64,000 bases of DNA from Apostichopus japonicus (Eukaryota > Echinodermata > Holothuroidea > Aspidochirotida > Stichopodidae), in NCBI RefSeq assembly GCF_037975245.1, contig NC_092563.1, forward strand, positions 20,134,094-20,198,093, written 5' to 3'. The notes below the pieces were generated by a model. The model saw only the letters and a list, made by a program, of their open reading frames with translations, had not been told where the DNA came from and made no database searches. A program made the position numbers and the translations under genes. Of this stretch, positions 58,476 to 64,000 are shown in pieces (positions within the stretch are counted from its first letter, which is position 1; each line of letters begins with the position of its first letter).

Positions 58476-59282
58476 CTGCATAAATTGAGAATCCTGTAAG
58501 AATAATGCAAAAAAAAAATAAATAACTGCTACAATCATTCTGTTTTAACATGATCAAAACATTCCCTACTTAACCAGACGTGCCAGAAAAAAGGGTTCAT
58601 TTTAAGGGGACAGAAACTTCAAACACAGTGGGACATGTGATTTTGAATTAAGGAAGCAAACCACAACATCACCTCTAAATGACGCCTGACAACTGAACCC
58701 TCTGTGCATTCTGTAATAGTACAAATTCAGAGATTGTCTTTAACCATAATAATTCTATGTAATTACAATTTTTTGAATTATTTATTTTGCAACAAAAAGG
58801 CATTTTCTAATTAAAGATTTCATAAGTTCTCCATGAAAGGTCACTATTGAATCTCAAAAAATTAAAACAAAATAGTATCTTTTCCTTTTTTGGGGGGCGG
58901 GGGTGGAGGGGGGGTATTTTTCCCTTCTAATTTATGAAAAAGTGCATTTTTTCTCCAAACTGGGGCAAGTTCAGGTTAGGTTGTTAATTTCAAAATCAGA
59001 ATAAGACGTATGATGTGAGCAGTATTCAAACACTGTACTTCAAGTCAGGCCCACCGTCGCTCGTTGTAATTACACAAGAGAGAGATCAAATTAATATATT
59101 CTTTTGAAAAGATGAATTAGCCACACCTAGATAAAAAAAAAACATGCAATCATGAAGCATAAACATTCTAAGTATACAATACTTGCAGGGTAATCGTAGT
59201 GATTGAATAGGTGTCTTAATGTGGAGTTATTTTTTTTTACATATACATTTTGTTGCATACATCTTTATTTAGGTGTACAAAC

Positions 59283-59454
59283 CTGACTTCCAATGATCAT
59301 AGACAACACCGATGAAGGTGACTTGTTTGATGTTTTCGATGACTACATTATCCACATGAAACTTACAACCAAGCTTTGTGAAGGAAAAGTCTCCAAGCTC
59401 TCGTCTATCTGGAGGCTTGAACTGGCAGGAGATGTTAACATACCCATAATGCAC
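59283..59454 (-). CDS. End of first and start of second DM13 domain
   Basis: Phase 0 in, phase 1 out. VHYGYVNISCQFKPPDR finishes DM13 number one. RELGDFSFTKLGCKF, then HVDNVVIENIKQVTFIGVVY, opens the second DM13, where the usual form is LG-x-F, then HGV-x-G, then a T-x-x-I-x-x-F-x-YDG strand. The YDG is not kept as such (YDH). Acceptor TTGCAG/GTGCAT, donor TCAG/GTTTGT. Confidence 0.8.
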
Positions 59455-61163
59455 CTGCAAGAAACATGCATCCTGATCAACAGTTTATTGATAGCTATTC
59501 AAGTACATTCAGTCCGCATTCACATGCTTTGACGATCAAACACCACAATCTTCATTACCTCAAATGTGCGAGGCATAAATGTATATATGTGAAGAAGCCC
59601 AACCAGATACAGTAAAAGATTGTCTTGGATGGCTTTGGCTCTAAGAATAACGTAGAGAAGGCTACAGCCAGGATGTACAGAATGTAATCTTTTGCACTTT
59701 GCAGTTTACAAAAGTCACTAATCTTTCTTACAATAGACATTGCTGGTCTGCACTGATAAATCTCTTTTGTTTGATATTGATTTCAGCATTGCTGCAGCAG
59801 AGTTTGCAGGAAAAAATATTTGTGTCCTGTAAACATCAAAGTCTGCAAGAGGTGCAGCCCTCCCCACCCCCTCCCCATCACCACCCCTTTACCCTGGCCT
59901 GGCTATGGGCCTATGTTACACAATGGGTTATTGCATACTGAGCTGGCGCTAATAAGCAAACTTGGTCTTTAAGAGTTAAAACAATACTATCAACCTCTGT
60001 TGATGATAAATACCAGCCCCAATGTCCCCATGTCCCAACAAAAAGCCAATTTCTTTTGTCAATTTCCTGAACACTCTACATGAACCATACAAAGCAATCA
60101 TCGTGAATAAATTTGGCAAAAATTCATTCATACAGGTTAAGATGGGTTTTAAAATCAGTTTGTATATATGTTCAAACAACAGCCAGAACTATTAACATTT
60201 CACCTTACATTGCAAAACACCCAATATGATGATGCACTACTAAAAATTTGAAAAAGTTGGTCAACATTCATGCAACATTACCTTCAACCTGAACCCCCCC
60301 CCCCCAAAAAAAAATCCCACCTACAATGGCCACACAACCCAATGATCATAACTAAATCAAACTACAGGTTGAACAATATCCATGACAGACCGCAGTACAA
60401 GAAGAACTCACATCTTTTACATTACAAACATACAGAACATTTAAAAGATACGTAACAGTTTATTTACAATTTATGTTGGACAAACAGATTTATAGATGCC
60501 TTTGGACAAATGCCAACTTCAGGATTGGACTTGGAATTCAAGTAATGTAAGGTTTCACGAGCTAGTGATCATCCTTTTTATGATGCCATAATCTAGTACT
60601 CTTGTTGTGTACACACAGGCATTGAACCAAACTAACCCTCAAAGTCACTATTCATCTTCAGTTCTTTCATATTTTGTGAAAGATTCCCTTTGAGGCCATT
60701 ACTACGTGCTGTATGCTACCTTTTCATATTTAATGCTTTGTTAAACTTTTCAGATGGGCACTGGGTTTGAATCAAATAGCGTGAGTGAATTCAGGCAATC
60801 ATATATTGATTCAAGAACTGTATAATAATGCGCATAGTAGTTGAGTTGGTGTAAATAAATAAACACAAAATAGGCAGACAACTTGGTATGCTAGTCGTTA
60901 TACTAAGGGGGCACTGCCAAACCACGATTTATATGTTAAAAGTTTAACAACAAGTGTACGGTAGCTGGATGAAAAACACTGGCTCTGTGTGCAAATTATG
61001 TTGATGTTGGCCCCCTTTCACAGTTAAACAAACTGGTAATTGATCAATACCAACATTTGAAGTTTCCAATGGATTTTAATGACATCATATTTTACATTTA
61101 TGGTAATAATAATGCCAAAGTTTTTTATGTTTTTATTCAGAAATAACTAAATGTATTACATGC
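59455..61163 (-). other. Intron between the DM13 exons
   Basis: Noncoding. A C run (60295-60303) and an A run follow each other near 60300. No gene or element recognised. Confidence 0.5.
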
Positions 61164-61272
61164 CTCATGCATAACATCCCAGATGGCTATCCAAGAAAAG
61201 TTTGCAATCTCCTGTCCGGATGGAAGAACCAACAGCACATCATGTTGAAAGTACATGCCTAAGCTTTCTGTT
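61164..61272 (-). CDS. First DM13 domain, C-terminal exon
   Basis: Phase 2 in, phase 0 out. TESLGMYFQHDVLLVLPSGQ, then EIANFSWIAIWDVMHE. DVLLVLP-x-G and FSWIAIW are the closing DM13 strands. The only donor that keeps the frame with the next exon is a GC site (GAG/GCATGT), and the joined reading HE-VHYGYVNI fits the DM13 end. Acceptor TATACAG. The 5' part of this DM13 was not found. Confidence 0.75.
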
Positions 61273-64000
61273 CTGTATAAAGTAAACACAGACAAACATT
61301 TTAAGAGGTCAGGATTACAAAGATGAAGAAGGGGGAGGGGGGGGGGGTAAAAAATGGTTTCAGGTCGATTGTGGTGTAATATTAAAAAATTTGTAAGAAT
61401 CAGTATTGTCCCCAAATGTGCTAGCAAGTTAAAAAATGGTCACTGATGCTCAGATTTCAACAGACACAACATCGTTACAAACTGAGGATGTTGCGTCTGG
61501 GATGCTTTTTTAGCCAGAGATGAAAAACCTGCGGATGCAAGCTTTTTTGGGGGTGGGGGGGGCAAGAAACCCCAAGTACACACTCAAACCTAGGCCTATG
61601 CAAAGTATAACAAACAATTTTTGGAATAAATATCTTTCTTTTCTTATTTCTTTCTTTCTTTTAAAAAACACGCAACTATTCAAAGAACCAAATTTCCCCA
61701 ATCCTTTGTACAGATGATTGACTTTTTTTGCAAACAACTTAATCAGCAATGTACAATCAACCGCAGAGTAGAGAGAATTATAACAATACTCCCATTACAG
61801 AGATTTTCATGCTGCAAATAGAAAATGATGCCTTTCCAAATTCCCTGTGATTTGATTGGCTTATAGTCCTTTTACAATTGTCTGCAGACATTCTTGCATC
61901 TGTATGCAACTATTTGTAATGTTACTGTCCCCTGTGGAGAGATAGGGAAATGTGTGCACTCAAATATCACAACTTTAGGCTTTGTTAACAAATATTTCCA
62001 CAAGAAGTGCTCATGGTACGAAGTTGTAGTTGAATTGTTTCTAAGAATATCATGCATATATTTGAACCATTATTTTGATGACAAATGTTATGACTTGGGA
62101 CAATTTATGAACTGCCTGGGAAGCTATAGCATCTCTGATACCGAAAAGATTATCTTACGCTATGTTTTTTCTCTACGCATGGAGAGTTGCTTAAGTAAAA
62201 TGCATTTGGAAATCCGTCCCTTAGTAAGACTGCCATTCATTTTTCGCCACTGACCACTTCTGCACCTTTCAAGGTTATTGGTCTGGAACATTAGCCTGTG
62301 TGTTATGCAATCAATTCGCCAAGCCTAGCAAAAAGAACGAGCATGGAAAAGTCATTTCCTCAGCTCAAATTCCCACGATCTACTGCGAGCCTATTCAAAT
62401 GCCCGAGGCAGGTAAACTGTTAGGGCAGTGGTATTAAAGGGCGCATTTTCAAATGGTGCATTCACACCACAGTTATTTCTTCATCGCAAACTAAATTTTT
62501 GCGGTCCCATTCCCCACATGCTTCTGTCAAATAGTTTGTGAGTGTAAACTATATACTTCGTCAAAAGTATAGCCATTATAGCATTACAGCCTTACAGCAA
62601 TGTGCACTGTATGATGCCTAGGCTAGCATATATGGTAACTAATCTACGGCAATCTTTCCCGCTTCAGAATTTGACAGTAAGTTTGTTGTTGTATACTATT
62701 TACAGCTTTTTTCGTTTTTTTTTTTCGTGCACATTAAAGACCTATCACTACAGGCTTCCATTTTGCACAAGCCAATGTTTTGTCCGGGGTCATTATAACT
62801 AAGTATTGTGCATTCCTGTAGTGGTATTTGGAAGTGCATGTTTTCATAGAGGAATGTAGGGACGTAAGTTTTTCCAAACGGAGGCAAACATTTTGAAGAC
62901 CTTTTAAGATCCTGGTAACAATACTGAGGATATTAAACTTGCAGCCTCCTTGGTTCATGGCTGACACATTTACGGACTGTCTAATTGAACCAAGGCGGCT
63001 TTATTGTCTGGGAAACGTCGGAAAAATAGAGCCTCAAGGAAAGAATTTTTGGTAACTTCTAGCAACTTTAAGAAGGCTACACTATTTGGGGCAATACTGA
63101 TGACCTTAAATGGCATCTACATCTTTCTCATTTGAATATATGTATCCAAGGATGTATGGTTACCAGTTAAATGGTATATATACTTTATCAAGAACCATAC
63201 AGAATGTTAGTATTATCAGATGTGTATAATCAAAAATGGGGGCTGTGTAAGAAGCCATCTGCACAACTAAAGCTGACTTTTTCATTCAATGTTAATGATC
63301 TATCAGAAGACATGTCTGGTCATGTGTAATATAACATACAAAGCTACATGTAAAGTACATGCTTTGATGATATATAGTGAGTTGGATTATATAGGGATCA
63401 GAATACCTTAACTCATTGACTTCTGAAGATACGTATGTGTGTTAACAAGGTGTGACATGTTTGACCTGACATGACCTCAAAAGACCTTTCAATTTCACTA
63501 AGTACATCTACTTTATATCAGACATCTACATAAACATAGTATTCCCCGTTTCTAGTCTTGACATAAAAGGTTACAATAATTGAGCTGGCTTTAACATATG
63601 GTGTATTAAAGCGACATTTGACCTCAGCCATACCATTACAATAGATGTGAGATCAATGCAACCAAGTTTCCATTTTCGGGATATCATGTTTTCAAAGTTT
63701 CCACTTTCTCTGTGGACATATTGACCTCTACTTTAACAGCAGACTTCATCTATACCCTACCGTATCTGAGGCATTTAAAGACCACAAATGAGATCTATCC
63801 AAGACATATTCTAAGTTCCTCTACTTGAAATATTCATGAAGTTTATAAGGTTTCATCATTATGACCTCTGCCACTGTCTTTCAATAACCTTTTAACTTAA
63901 CCTTTGAAAGCAATACGCTTTATCTACGTCATGTAAGGTTTCACAAACTTTGAGACCTATCTATTCAAATTTCCCTCCTATATATATATATATATATATA
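61273..64000. other. Upstream intron or flank, no supported exon
   Basis: G-rich runs (61327-61347, 61549-61562) and a (TA) tract at the very end (63982-64000). A 119-codon plus-strand ORF at 61894-62253 with six Cys shows no domain I know. 63400-63900 has weak traces of gaccttt/gacctca repeats. The first exons of the DM13 gene are expected beyond the right edge or hidden here. Confidence 0.4.

Larger units (their letters stand above)
27367..61272 (-). other. Gene model: DM13-DOMON-EGF-HYR multidomain protein, 5' end outside window
   Basis: Exons in order from 61272 down: DM13 (end of first), DM13 (second, three exons), DOMON (four exons, with start of linker), linker, two EGF, three HYR, one cut HYR, two HYR, two EGF, three HYR, one HYR, two EGF, two HYR, one degenerate HYR, one last HYR, terminal hydrophobic segment. 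The exon phases agree across every junction from 61164 to 34023. The DM13 and DOMON part matches the order of the insect protein Skeletor; the EGF/HYR part resembles echinoderm hyalin-type adhesion proteins. Secretion or surface location is inferred from the domains. The join of the two halves rests on phase and order only: two adjacent genes remain possible. Confidence 0.6.

Overview
This window is AT-rich metazoan genomic DNA with split genes, canonical GT/AG introns, abundant tandem and interspersed repeats, and a nearly intact CR1-like LINE. Nothing in it looks bacterial, viral or organellar. The mass of HYR (hyalin repeat) exons, plus repeats of a kind common in echinoderm and hemichordate assemblies, suggests a marine deuterostome, most likely an echinoderm. 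A sea cucumber is possible, but that is a guess.

Almost all recognisable coding sequence lies on the minus strand, so transcription runs from high to low coordinates. From about 61.3 to 53.3 kb there are exons of a Skeletor-like protein: the end of one DM13 domain, a second DM13 domain, and a DOMON domain. The phases of these exons continue without a break into two linker exons, two EGF-like exons and a long series of single-exon HYR and EGF domains, from 51.5 kb down to 34.0 kb. A degenerate HYR exon follows near 29.6 kb, a final HYR exon at 27.6-27.9 kb, and then a short hydrophobic 3'-terminal segment. From the linker exons on, every intact domain exon starts and ends in phase 1. If spliced as the phases allow, this is one extracellular protein of order DM13-DM13-DOMON-EGF-EGF-HYR(n)/EGF(n), perhaps membrane-anchored. 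Its 5' end is outside the window.

From 2 to about 31.4 kb the gene's 3' part lies in a segmental array of three diverged tandem copies. Copies 1 (about 2.0-16.2 kb) and 2 (16.2-27.3 kb) each hold six equivalent intact HYR exons, a remnant exon, a last HYR exon and the hydrophobic 3' segment. Copy 3 (27.3-31.4 kb) has lost the six HYR exons. Copy 1 carries the LINE (11.28-16.0 kb), a 247-bp TA tract and a broken last HYR exon. Copies 1 and 2 may be separate genes, cassettes of the large gene, or decaying copies; no promoter or start exon was found for either.

Inside the large gene there are two further duplications: an older five-exon module (HYR-EGF-EGF-HYR-HYR, 44.5-40.3 kb and 39.5-34.0 kb), and a very recent 2.19-kb tandem duplication (44.65-46.84 and 46.84-49.03 kb) whose junction cuts through a HYR exon. 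A 71-bp repeat at 57.6-57.95 kb has copied the 5' splice site of a DM13 exon several times.

All exon limits come from reading splice consensus, phase and domain content by eye. No transcript or database evidence was available.
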